Virus record (IMG/VR): IMGVR_UViG_3300005617_000340
Location: 1-54,107 of that record
DNA: 54,107 nucleotides
From: a virus
Strand: one strand, 5' to 3'
The notes beneath the pieces were generated by a model, which worked only from the letters and a program-made list of their open reading frames with translations, was not told where the DNA came from and searched no databases. Below are positions 29,123-37,131 of this stretch, one piece after another. Made by a program: the position numbers and the translations under genes. Position 1 is the first letter of the stretch; each line of letters opens with the position of its first letter.

Positions 29123-29151
29123 TTGACAGGCATAAAAAGATCGGTTACTAT
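29123..29151 (+). promoter_or_regulatory. Sigma70-type promoter of the Ubl/tRNA-mimic/Ro cluster
   Basis: TTGACA (29123-29128), 17-base spacer, TACTAT (29146-29151), ~30 bases before the ATG at 29181. The best promoter match in the right half of the tRNA region. Confidence 0.75.
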
Positions 29152-29180
29152 CCTGTTTCACTAGGAAGGAGCACAAAACG

Positions 29181-29408
29181 ATGAGCGCAGTATTAAACTA
29201 CGAGAGAGTTCACATTCGGTTCGAAGGTCGTTCTTTGGATCGCTCGGCGCAGGAGTTGGGAATTGTTGGATCTATGTCTGACGAACAGATTCGTCAGAGG
29301 ATTGCAAACGATCTCGACGTCAGCCTTGCAGCGTTGTCCAACTACGCAGTAGACCGCAACTCTGAGTCTGCTTCGTTGACGATCCGACCGGAAGCTGTAT
29401 ACGGCTAA
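29181..29408 (+). CDS. Putative ubiquitin-like small protein
   Basis: 75 residues, MSAVLNYERVHIRFEGRSLD... with AAGGAG upstream. Size, an initial beta hairpin, a helix around SMSDEQIRQRIANDLDV, a closing strand SASLTIRPEAVYG and a C-terminal glycine fit a ubiquitin-like fold, though sequence identity to ubiquitin is not evident. Lies in the same cluster as an E1/ThiF-like adenylyltransferase (34538). Most Ubls end in GG; this ends YG. Fold and conjugation are inferred. Confidence 0.55.
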   Translation: MSAVLNYERVHIRFEGRSLDRSAQELGIVGSMSDEQIRQRIANDLDVSLAALSNYAVDRNSESASLTIRPEAVYG

Positions 29409-29415
29409 GATGTCA

Positions 29416-29466
29416 GAGGGCGATTCCTCAGTTAGTGAGGGTAGAGTGAGTCTTAAACCCGCCCTC
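29416..29466 (+). ncRNA. Truncated tRNA-like RNA
   Basis: GAGGGCG/CGCCCTC acceptor-like stem, a D-arm-like hairpin CCTC-AGTTAGT-GAGG, then AGTCTTAAACC resembling an anticodon loop, but no T arm. Directly after the Ubl stop. Could be a reduced tRNA mimic or a weak terminator (ATTTTTG follows). Confidence 0.4.
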
Positions 29467-29489
29467 ATAGATTTTTGAAAGTTGAATTC

Positions 29490-29570
29490 ACCGCGCTACG
29501 GCTTGAGAGGCATACACACAACAATCTTGAAAATTGTGCAAGTGAATCCTGCTTCTCTGAAACGCGCGGT
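29490..29570 (+). ncRNA. tRNA-mimic RNA unit 1
   Basis: Terminal stem ACCGCGC/GCGCGGT, internal loop TACGGC opposite GAAA, second helix GAGAGGCA/TGCTTCTC, then ACAC-containing linker. The cap is a single anticodon-arm-like hairpin ACAAT-CTTGAAA-ATTGT (loop as in a UGA-anticodon Ser tRNA). Smallest of the five units. Confidence 0.72.
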
Positions 29571-29582
29571 TATACAGTTCTC

Positions 29583-29656
29583 GCGGCGGAGTGAAACGGA
29601 AATCATCATTCATGGCTCATAACCATGAGATAGTGGGTTCGACTCCCATCGCCGCA
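29583..29656 (+). tRNA. tRNA-Met(CAT) 3
   Basis: Acceptor GCGGCGG/TCGCCGC, D arm TGA/TCA, anticodon loop CTCATAA, T arm GTGGG-TTCGACT-CCCAT, A73. A complete, normally ordered tRNA standing between tRNA-mimic units 1 and 2. Confidence 0.85.
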
Positions 29657-29679
29657 TCCAATATTAGTTCTTTGAATTC

Positions 29680-29819
29680 GCCGCGCAATGGCAGGATAGG
29701 CTTACATACTAGCTCAACGGTAGAGCGCACCACTATGAATGGTGAGGTTGATGGTTCAAATCCATCGTCGGGGTAAAACTCGAAACTCAGCTTTTCCGAA
29801 ACGCGCGGCAAAATAATTG
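29680..29819 (+). ncRNA. tRNA-mimic RNA unit 2
   Basis: Terminal stem GCCGCGC/GCGCGGC, internal loop AATGGC opposite GAAA, second helix GGATAGGCT/AGCTTTTCC, then TACATAC. The cap is in normal tRNA order: D arm GCTCAACGGTAGAGC, anticodon arm CACCA-CTATGAA-TGGTG (ATG), T arm GATGG-TTCAAAT-CCATC. The acceptor strand does not pair with upstream sequence but folds TCGGG back on CTCGA, so no aminoacylatable end exists. Confidence 0.8.
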
Positions 29820-29871
29820 AATGTGATTGGCTGAGTGATTCTTTGTGGATCACAAAGTCTTTCCCGCACTA

Positions 29872-30002
29872 CGGCATAAGTGGCGTACATACAGCCAAAC
29901 AGAAAGTCACAGGTTCAAATCCTGTATCCCCTGCTTGAGGGGGATTAGCTCAGTGGTAGAGCGTCTGTGTATAATGTTGCAGCCTCTTAGAAACGTGCGG
30001 GA
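29872..30002 (+). ncRNA. tRNA-mimic RNA unit 3, permuted
   Basis: Terminal stem TCCCGCAC/GTGCGGGA (compensatory changes against the other units), TACGGC/GAAA loop, second helix TAAGTGGC/GCCTCTTA, GTACATAC. The cap is circularly permuted: anticodon-stem 3' strand ACAGA, T arm ACAGG-TTCAAAT-CCTGT, acceptor 3' strand ATCCCCT, short loop, acceptor 5' strand GGGGGAT, D arm GCTCAGTGGTAGAGC, then anticodon-stem 5' strand TCTGT, which pairs with ACAGA. The module is open at the anticodon and closed at the acceptor end. Confidence 0.85.
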
Positions 30003-30090
30003 CACCTATTGAAATGGAAACCAGCTTGGTTGTGACGTGTTGAGATTATCTATGAATCAAGACGAGTTGGTTTCCTCATACTTTGATTTT

Positions 30091-30221
30091 TCCGCGCTAT
30101 GGCTGGTCGAGCGTACATACGGAGAAAGACGAGACTCATAATCTTGTTAACCTGGTTCGAATCCAGGGACCGCCACCACTTATGGCGGTCCAAACAAAAA
30201 CGCACTTCCGAAACGCGCGGA
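30091..30221 (+). ncRNA. tRNA-mimic RNA unit 4, permuted, no D arm
   Basis: Terminal stem TCCGCGC/GCGCGGA, TATGGC/GAAA loop, second helix with GCGT/ACGC, GTACATAC. Cap: anticodon arm ACGAGA-CTCATAA-TCTTGT (CAU), T arm CCTGG-TTCGAAT-CCAGG, acceptor 3' strand GACCGCC-A-CCA, CTTA, then acceptor 5' strand GGCGGTC. The encoded CCA is inside a loop. No D arm is visible. Confidence 0.82.
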
Positions 30222-30261
30222 TATGCTTTTAGTATTGAGACAAGAAAAGTCCGGAGGCCCG

Positions 30262-30408
30262 ATGGTGGCGAGAGTCGGCGGTCTTGAAAGTTTGATTCCT
30301 GCAATTCAAGAGGAATTGAATATAACGCACGGACTCTATGAAGCCCTAATAAGGCTGGATCGTACACGAGGCTCTGGATACGAGGGAGCTTATCGAGATG
30401 CTCTCTGA
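30262..30408 (+). CDS. Small hypothetical protein inside the RNA array (48 aa)
   Basis: 48 residues from MVARVGGLESLIPAIQEELN with GGAGG five bases before the ATG. Helical, ends YRDAL. Lies between mimic units 4 and 5 in the same direction. An earlier in-frame start at 30223 lacks a ribosome site. Confidence 0.5.
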   Translation: MVARVGGLESLIPAIQEELNITHGLYEALIRLDRTRGSGYEGAYRDAL

Positions 30409-30470
30409 GGCTTGAAAAGTTGCAAGCTGCGATCCAACAGAAGTTGGATGAAGCTCTTTGATTAAAGTTT

Positions 30471-30590
30471 TCCGCGCTACGGCCGGATTTGTGTACATAC
30501 AATATTCAGTGAGATTCTGAACCCCCTCCACCACTTATGGGGGGGAACCGTAAAGGTTACTGTAAAGACCACAAGTTCAAAACGCGCGGA
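30471..30590 (+). ncRNA. tRNA-mimic RNA unit 5, permuted and degenerate
   Basis: Terminal stem TCCGCGC/GCGCGGA, TACGGC loop, second helix GGATTTGTG/CACAAGTTC, GTACATAC. Cap: a T-arm-like hairpin TTCAG-TGAGATT-CTGAA, acceptor 3' strand ending CCCCCTCCA, CCACTTA loop identical to unit 4, acceptor 5' strand TGGGGGGG, and a small D-like hairpin AACC-GTAAA-GGTT. Anticodon arm not evident. Confidence 0.75.
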
Positions 30591-30639
30591 CCCAATGTTC
30601 CCTTTGCTCCTACACAGTCCATACTTGTACCTCTACTTC

Positions 30640-30670
30640 GGGTCCGCACACGCGGACCCTTTTCTTTTTG
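30640..30670 (+). terminator. Rho-independent terminator after the RNA array
   Basis: GGGTCCGC-ACAC-GCGGACCC perfect 8-bp stem followed by TTTTCTTTTT. Ends the array transcript before the HNH gene, which has its own GGAGG next to the U-tract. Confidence 0.85.
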
Positions 30671-30679
30671 GAGGCCCCC

Positions 30680-31279
30680 ATGTCAGCCAAGAAAGCGTCC
30701 GACAAAAGATTCTATCTCCCTTACTACAAGGACAATCCTGACCGTCCAGTCTATGTCGAAGACATAGGTAATCTTCTGAAGATTTCTGGTGTGATCTTCC
30801 AGGGTATGGGAGCGCACCTGATTTGCCTGACTCCCTCGGGATCGATCTTCAATATAGACGACGCTAATGTTGTCCAGCCTTCTTTCGAAGAGTGGGGCGA
30901 CATCATCCGTCGCTCTGACGATCCGGAAATCTTCATCGGAGACGTCGGCGGTTTGAATAAGATCCTACATAGAAAAGTTCGTTGGGAAATCAGTGGCGTA
31001 ACCCAACAGAAGGTGTGGGCAAGAGACAATTTCAAGTGTATGTACTGCGGCCGGCAGATGGGGGAAGTTCAACTGACCATCGATCATTTCATCCCCTTGG
31101 AGCTAGGCGGCGCCAACGACACAAGCAATTATCTCTCAGCCTGCAAACGTTGTAACAAAGACAAAGGAATGAGAGAACCTCTCGAGTTCTGCACCGATAA
31201 AGGATACGACTATTCGGCATTGGTCAGACACTTGAGAAACTACACCATGTTGAAGGAGACTAATGATACAACTCGGTAG
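30680..31279 (+). CDS. HNH endonuclease with an extra N-terminal domain
   Basis: 199 residues from MSAKKASDKRFYLPYYKDNP, with GGAGG five bases upstream. Residues ~20-105 form an unassigned domain (VYVEDIGNLLKISGVIFQG, IFIGDVGGLNKIL). The C-terminal half is HNH: CMYCGRQMGEVQLTIDHFIP-LELGG and CKRCNKDKGM. Placed between the tRNA-mimic array and the Ro60-like gene; it might cut nucleic acid for that system, or be a mobile nuclease that has settled there. Confidence 0.85.
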   Translation: MSAKKASDKRFYLPYYKDNPDRPVYVEDIGNLLKISGVIFQGMGAHLICLTPSGSIFNIDDANVVQPSFEEWGDIIRRSDDPEIFIGDVGGLNKILHRKVRWEISGVTQQKVWARDNFKCMYCGRQMGEVQLTIDHFIPLELGGANDTSNYLSACKRCNKDKGMREPLEFCTDKGYDYSALVRHLRNYTMLKETNDTTR

Positions 31280-31526
31280 TAAAGTCAAAGATACGCTGAC
31301 CGGATTCACCGGCATCGCCACCGCACGAGCGGAGTTTCTTTATGGCTGCACAAGGATCTGCATTGAACCCCAGGACTTAAAAGACGGGGTACCGATCGAA
31401 GCGAAGTACTTCGATGAACAACGAGTTGAAGTAATTGAAGAACGAAAACCGGAAGTGAGCAAAGCAAGCTCCGCAACTACCGGAGGGCCATACGGCAATC
31501 CGCAGCGCGCCCCGGACCCTGCTTAA
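31263..31526 (+). CDS. Conserved phage hypothetical protein (87 aa)
   Basis: 87 residues, MIQLGSKVKDTLTGFTGIAT..., followed by YGCTRICIEPQDLKDG and YFDEQRVEVIEE, a small beta-barrel type seen in many phages and annotated hypothetical. Pro/Gly-rich tail. Overlaps the HNH gene by 17 bases. Confidence 0.75.
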   Translation: MIQLGSKVKDTLTGFTGIATARAEFLYGCTRICIEPQDLKDGVPIEAKYFDEQRVEVIEERKPEVSKASSATTGGPYGNPQRAPDPA

Positions 31527-33119
<1,593 letters not shown>

Positions 33120-33124
33120 CAATT

Positions 33125-33187
33125 AGGGACGGAGTTGCAGCGATTTGTGAATCGATCGCGCTGAGCATGTACAGCAACTCCGTCCCT
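33125..33187 (+). ncRNA. 14-bp perfect stem RNA after the Ro60-like gene
   Basis: AGGGACGGAGTTGC pairs GCAACTCCGTCCCT around a 35-base apical region containing GCGAT/ATCGC. Five bases after the stop codon. No U-tract follows. Could be a Y-RNA-like ligand, a 3' stabiliser or an RNase III target. Confidence 0.5.
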
Positions 33188-33197
33188 TGGTATTTAT

Positions 33198-33413
33198 ATG
33201 AACATCATAGACGCTCTAAGATGGTCCAAAGAAAATGGCCGCAGTATTAGCCGCGAAGACGGAGTTGGTTGGATTCGATACGGAGATGATTTCGTATTCA
33301 AACTGACTGGTATTGATTTGCTGGCTACTGATTGGATACCAACCGCCGCCTTAGTAGAGGAACTTACAGAAGGAAAATACGAGCACGTAGAAACTTACGA
33401 TGTCGATTCATGA
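33198..33413 (+). CDS. Hypothetical protein (71 aa)
   Basis: 71 residues, MNIIDALRWSKENGRSISRE..., with WIRYGDDFVFKLTG and DWIPTAALVEEL. Small alpha/beta protein, coupled by overlap to the next gene. Unknown. Confidence 0.7.
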   Translation: MNIIDALRWSKENGRSISREDGVGWIRYGDDFVFKLTGIDLLATDWIPTAALVEELTEGKYEHVETYDVDS

Positions 33414-34239
33414 TCTGATAGATAATCTCGCAAAGGCCGAAGAAGATTTCCGCCAAACAACTTTTATGGCTCCGTGTCTGAAGGGAGGCAAGGTAGTTGT
33501 TCGCATTCACGGCCTTATAAGAAGCTTCAGACCAGCACCGGGAGATTTCGAGGGGTGGGGAATATTCAAAGCGAAGAAAGTGCAGGCGAGATTCATAGAA
33601 GAAGCCAGCTATCGAATGATCCAGACCTATGTAGGAAATCTCCAGCAATTGAAATGTCGTTTAATACACAAGCTCAAGGATAGGACGTGGCTCGCCTATC
33701 CACATAATGAATCAGATATGGAACAGAGGTTCTGGTCTCCAGCAGGACCGTTCAAGGTTCATCTTGTGGAGGAAGGCGCGCGGTTGGCCGGCATTCAGGC
33801 CGCGTTCGATGGAGCTCACTTCTGGTATGCAGGACCGGACGAAACAACGGATCCAAGTCTAAGCTCAAAGATGCGCCAGGCATTCGACGCCGGACAGGAA
33901 CCGCGGATACCGGGATTGACTCCAGAAATGAAGACCTGCTACATCCTAGCGGCTGTCGAGGCTAAAGAGTTCGCCAAGATGCGAGACGAAGATCGTCTGA
34001 AAGATGCTCTTTCGCTGGCTGGCGGCACTCTCAATGATTGGGCTGATCGAGGCAATGACTGGATGGTGACGTGGCAAACAAAGGACGGAGAAGTTCATCG
34101 ATCGGTTGTATCCAAAGATCTGACCGTCACCAGTGCTGGTATTTGCCTGAGCGGGCAAGATCGAAAATTCGATCTGCATTCTCTAGTCAAAGTCGTAGAA
34201 GATCGAAATAAAGGATGGGACTACGGATGGGACGATTAG
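33400..34239 (+). CDS. Hypothetical protein in the Ro60/E1 cluster (279 aa)
   Basis: 279 residues. The N-terminal ~170 residues form one domain: GGKVVVRIHGLIRSFRPAPG, FEGWGIFKAKKVQARFIEEA, FWSPAGPFKVHLVEEGARLA, DGAHFWYAG. I recall similar proteins beside ThiF-like enzymes and vWA proteins in other bacteria but cannot name a family. The C-terminal ~70 residues are beta-rich and may be a separate domain. One Cys (APCLKGG) near the N-terminus. Confidence 0.72.
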   Translation: MSIHDLIDNLAKAEEDFRQTTFMAPCLKGGKVVVRIHGLIRSFRPAPGDFEGWGIFKAKKVQARFIEEASYRMIQTYVGNLQQLKCRLIHKLKDRTWLAYPHNESDMEQRFWSPAGPFKVHLVEEGARLAGIQAAFDGAHFWYAGPDETTDPSLSSKMRQAFDAGQEPRIPGLTPEMKTCYILAAVEAKEFAKMRDEDRLKDALSLAGGTLNDWADRGNDWMVTWQTKDGEVHRSVVSKDLTVTSAGICLSGQDRKFDLHSLVKVVEDRNKGWDYGWDD

Positions 34240-34538
34240 ATTTACTCGAGGTTATGGAAACGGCGACTCTGGCGTATCCTGATGAATTCCTAAGTGAGTA
34301 TTACAACGAAGAGGGATTACCCAACCATGTTGCCGGTCTTCCACTTGGAGCAGGCGGCGATACTCTTGCGGAGTTTATCGTCAATGAGCTTTACGAGAAA
34401 TGGAATGAAACCGACGACGAGACTCCCGACCACGAACGAGTAGAACTTTGCGCTGAAGCCATTCGAACCGCCCAGGACGAACTGGATAAGGTCGCAGAAG
34501 CTTTGGAAGATTTTGCAAAGAGACTAAGGAGCAAATAA
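34227..34538 (+). CDS. Acidic helical hypothetical protein (103 aa)
   Basis: 103 residues from MGRLDLLEVMETATLAYPDE. Acidic, helical (HERVELCAEAIRTAQDELDK), LAEFIVNELYEKWNET in the middle. Overlaps the genes on both sides (its TAA overlaps the next ATG), so it is part of the same operon. Confidence 0.7.
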   Translation: MGRLDLLEVMETATLAYPDEFLSEYYNEEGLPNHVAGLPLGAGGDTLAEFIVNELYEKWNETDDETPDHERVELCAEAIRTAQDELDKVAEALEDFAKRLRSK

Positions 34539-35179
34539 TGGCAGACTCAACTCTTCACGAAGAATTATATAGATCAAAGGAGGCCATGAAGCGCTTACAG
34601 ACTTTCAAGGTGCTGGTATGCGGCGCCGGCGCCCTCGGTTCTAATATTCTTGAGTCTCTAGCTCGTCAGGGATTCACGAAGCTGTGCGTTGTAGACTTCG
34701 ATAGAGTCGAAGATCGTAATCTATCAACGCAGCCGTACGGCCGACAAAACATAGGACAGAAGAAAACATCAGCCATCGTGAACAAGATCTACAGGGATCT
34801 CGAAATCGACATCCTATGGCAAGCAGTTCACATGGATGCTGGTAACGCCGGGAAATTCATCAAGGGATGGGATTTGATTGTGGACGCGTTCGACAACGCA
34901 CCAAGCCGCAACATCGTGGCTATCAGAGCGAAGCAAGAGAACATTCCTTGTCTCCATGTAGGGATCGCCGAAGATGGAAATTACTCAGAAGGAGTCTGGA
35001 ATCAGGTCTACTCGATACCAGGTGAGATCGAGGATTCAGAGATCTGCAACTACCCTCTCGCCAGAAACCTAGTTTCCATCACTGTTGGTCTAGCATGCGA
35101 ATTGATCGTACAATTCGCAACAACTGGAGTTCAGAACACATTCACCTTTACATTCAAGGACTTAACGATTAACAGGTAA
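34538..35179 (+). CDS. ThiF/E1-like adenylyltransferase
   Basis: 213 residues. FKVLVCGAGALGSNILESLA is the nucleotide-binding glycine loop; CVVDFDRVEDRNLSTQPYG supplies the D-x-D and conserved Arg/Asn; QKKTSAIV gives the conserved Lys; LIVDAFDNAPSRN is the second acidic motif. A late SEICNYP Cys could be the thioester or metal Cys. There is no separate C-terminal domain, as in minimal bacterial E1s that adenylate the C-terminal Gly of ubiquitin-like or ThiS-like proteins. Candidate partner: the protein at 29181. Confidence 0.88.
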   Translation: MADSTLHEELYRSKEAMKRLQTFKVLVCGAGALGSNILESLARQGFTKLCVVDFDRVEDRNLSTQPYGRQNIGQKKTSAIVNKIYRDLEIDILWQAVHMDAGNAGKFIKGWDLIVDAFDNAPSRNIVAIRAKQENIPCLHVGIAEDGNYSEGVWNQVYSIPGEIEDSEICNYPLARNLVSITVGLACELIVQFATTGVQNTFTFTFKDLTINR

Positions 35180-35182
35180 CTT

Positions 35183-35791
35183 ATGGATGAAGAGAAACAA
35201 AAGGATCTGGAAGCAAAGGGATGGAAGGTTGGCGATGTCGATGAACTTCTCGGTATCGCCAAGCTGAATCCCGGTATACGTGTGGGTTCAATAGTGAAAT
35301 GCACGCGCTGTGGTGGCGTCTTGTATGCCAACTTCAATGATGTAGAGCCTGAACAGATCTTGCCGGCTCTTACGGCGACGGCTGCAACCTGGAGAGATCA
35401 CGGCCAGAGTTCTCATACATGCAATCCGCGACCGCCTGAGGATCAGCCTGCTGATGAGATTAGCTATCAACATTGGGTGGATGATCCGGCTTGTCACGAC
35501 GCCCTGTGCTCTTACAAGGCCGAGAGTGGCGTTCCAGAGGCGTCAAATGAGTATCAAAAGCTGCTAGCTGACTTCTATGATCTCAAGAACGCAATCACTG
35601 AAATAGTCACCGAGACAGGCGACGATCTCTGTTGGATGGACATCTATAATAAACTGGCCGGTCTAGTTGGGATCGAATTCAAGCCAGACATGCTCCCACG
35701 CGAGCAAATGCTCGCTAACTGTGAACGCTTCGTGGATAGTTTACTTTCAAAGACCACTTACGTTCCAATTTACGGAAAAGACGCCAAATAA
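35183..35791 (+). CDS. Hypothetical protein (202 aa)
   Basis: 202 residues. The first ~25 residues (LEAKGWKVGDVDELLGIAK) match the N-terminal helix motif of small HTH antitoxin-like proteins. Then a CTRCGG and a second Cys/His region, and a helical C-terminus (LWMDIYNKLAGL-like). No domain named. Starts 3 bases after the E1-like gene. Confidence 0.65.
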   Translation: MDEEKQKDLEAKGWKVGDVDELLGIAKLNPGIRVGSIVKCTRCGGVLYANFNDVEPEQILPALTATAATWRDHGQSSHTCNPRPPEDQPADEISYQHWVDDPACHDALCSYKAESGVPEASNEYQKLLADFYDLKNAITEIVTETGDDLCWMDIYNKLAGLVGIEFKPDMLPREQMLANCERFVDSLLSKTTYVPIYGKDAK

Positions 35792-35808
35792 AGCTCTGAG
35801 TTTCGTGT

Positions 35809-35831
35809 TATAAGCTATAATTACATTGTCG
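35809..35831 (+). promoter_or_regulatory. -10 promoter element close to start codon
   Basis: A consensus TATAAT at 35815-35820 lies about 11 bases before ATG 35832, so the transcript would begin at or within a few bases of the start codon. The -35 region is weak. Confidence 0.45.
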
Positions 35832-36521
35832 ATGTCCAAGTACGAAATAAAATGTGAATGCGGAGCCACAGTCCGATCTCGGACTGGACCCCATTACACA
35901 AGTGTAGGACACTTGCAGGCTTCCAGGATTAAAGCTCTCCTGGGAGAACCTTGCATAACCTATACCGAAATTGGACATCGTTTGGGACTCAGCTACGAAC
36001 GCGTGCGACAATACGCACGAAAATTCAATATGAATGTCGAGAACCGGCGAGATATCTGCTATCTGGAGCAGTTCAAACACAAGAATAAAGCTCTGGATGC
36101 GCTAGCCGAAAAATGTTCAAAGCACGGGCTCGAGCTTGAATTGGTTAGGACGCCATGCGGCACAGTTTCTAAGAGTCAGGTTATGATCGAAGGCCGGACA
36201 TGTGGCATACAAAAAATGACCTGGCATAAGACAGCCGCAGGTAAATCTTACCTGAGCATCAAGCGACCAAAGTTTGACGGGGATTTTATAATCTGGTATC
36301 TACTGACTGACGATCTTTGGCTCATCGTTCCGAAAGACCTTTGGCCACAAGGGCAAACGATGTTTGCGATAGATCCTGCGCAGCCAGGAGCCGACACGGT
36401 GCGTCATGATTGGGCTAGTTATCTCGATGCATGGCATTTGCTTGAAAACAGGCGTGGGGTAGATGGACATCAGAATTTGTCGCCTAACGCCGGACAGTCG
36501 TTTTCTGTAGCTGCAAATTAG
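35832..36521 (+). CDS. HTH protein with unknown C-terminal domain
   Basis: 229 residues from MSKYEIKCECGATVRSRTGP. A zinc-like CxC start, then a sigma-like helix-turn-helix (YTEIGHRLGLSYERVRQYAR), then ~130 residues of mixed fold (GRTCGIQKMTWHKTAAGKSY, WYLLTDDLWLIVPKDLWP) that resemble nuclease- or HNH-accessory domains. Probably a DNA-binding regulator or site-specific nuclease. Confidence 0.75.
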   Translation: MSKYEIKCECGATVRSRTGPHYTSVGHLQASRIKALLGEPCITYTEIGHRLGLSYERVRQYARKFNMNVENRRDICYLEQFKHKNKALDALAEKCSKHGLELELVRTPCGTVSKSQVMIEGRTCGIQKMTWHKTAAGKSYLSIKRPKFDGDFIIWYLLTDDLWLIVPKDLWPQGQTMFAIDPAQPGADTVRHDWASYLDAWHLLENRRGVDGHQNLSPNAGQSFSVAAN

Positions 36522-36561
36522 AAGTCTGTCCCACACTATTTTTGATTTGGGAGGGACGATA

Positions 36562-37122
36562 ATGGTGAGCGAGATCCTACAACGCCCAACGTGGTCATGG
36601 CTTGGGCACTTTTTCGTGCGTCCTTTTGTGAAAGAAGGAGGTCCGATGTACAGACAAAATGGCAATCCTCACGACCGCGACTCCCTTCCAGATCGCCAGG
36701 ATCCTCGTGGCTATCCAGAAGGATTTGCGTTTGCCTATCAAAATCGTCGGATCTCTGTTCGAGACCTGGACTTGACCACGCTTCTAAAAGGGATCAGAGA
36801 TGCCGTTATCATTGTGGGATTGGTTTTCAGTTGGTTGATTCCAACATTCCGGCCGCCACAGCCAATGCCAAATGTGGACGATCTAAAAGCAGCTTTTAGT
36901 CAAGCGCTCACAGAAGCGTTCGAGTCAAAAGACGTTGCCGACACCGAAAAGCCAGATAAAGCCACGCCTATGAAAGGCACGGCAAAAGGAAAGCCGCGTT
37001 CCGTCCCTAATGTCCCGAAGAAAGATAAAAGTAGCTTCCTGACTGACGACGGATTGAAGGCTACGGAACCTTATATGGCCTATCCTTCTATCCGTGGAGT
37101 CAGCCTGAGCGATAAGCGATAG
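36562..37122 (+). CDS. Single-pass membrane protein with two in-frame starts
   Basis: 186 residues from 36562 (GGGAGGG upstream) or 158 from ATG 36646, which has a perfect AAGGAGGT site. One transmembrane helix (AVIIVGLVFSWLIPTF) after a polar N-terminus. A Lys/Pro-rich linker and polar C-terminus follow. Function unknown. Confidence 0.7.
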   Translation: MVSEILQRPTWSWLGHFFVRPFVKEGGPMYRQNGNPHDRDSLPDRQDPRGYPEGFAFAYQNRRISVRDLDLTTLLKGIRDAVIIVGLVFSWLIPTFRPPQPMPNVDDLKAAFSQALTEAFESKDVADTEKPDKATPMKGTAKGKPRSVPNVPKKDKSSFLTDDGLKATEPYMAYPSIRGVSLSDKR

Positions 37123-37131
37123 GAGACTCTA

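Noticed and set aside
14712-29656. Amber (CUA) or opal (UCA) suppressor tRNAs that would imply a recoded phage
   Set aside because: No tRNA has these anticodons. UAG anticodon at 16040 is a Leu tRNA reading CUA. Only the ambiguous 18051 tRNA could be an ochre reader, and TAG, TGA and TAA all serve as stops.
29490-30590. Hammerhead or other self-cleaving ribozyme (because of the recurring GAAAC next to a stem)
   Set aside because: The CUGANGA element of hammerheads is absent in all units, and conserved bases do not fit twister, pistol or HDV cores as I know them.
29480-30671. CRISPR array
   Set aside because: Repeats are long, imperfect, palindromic with different inner content, and contain tRNA arms; no cas genes.
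29480-30671. Permuted group I intron/tRNA exon arrangement
   Set aside because: The conserved flanks total only ~50 bases, far too short for a group I core (no P3-P7 elements).
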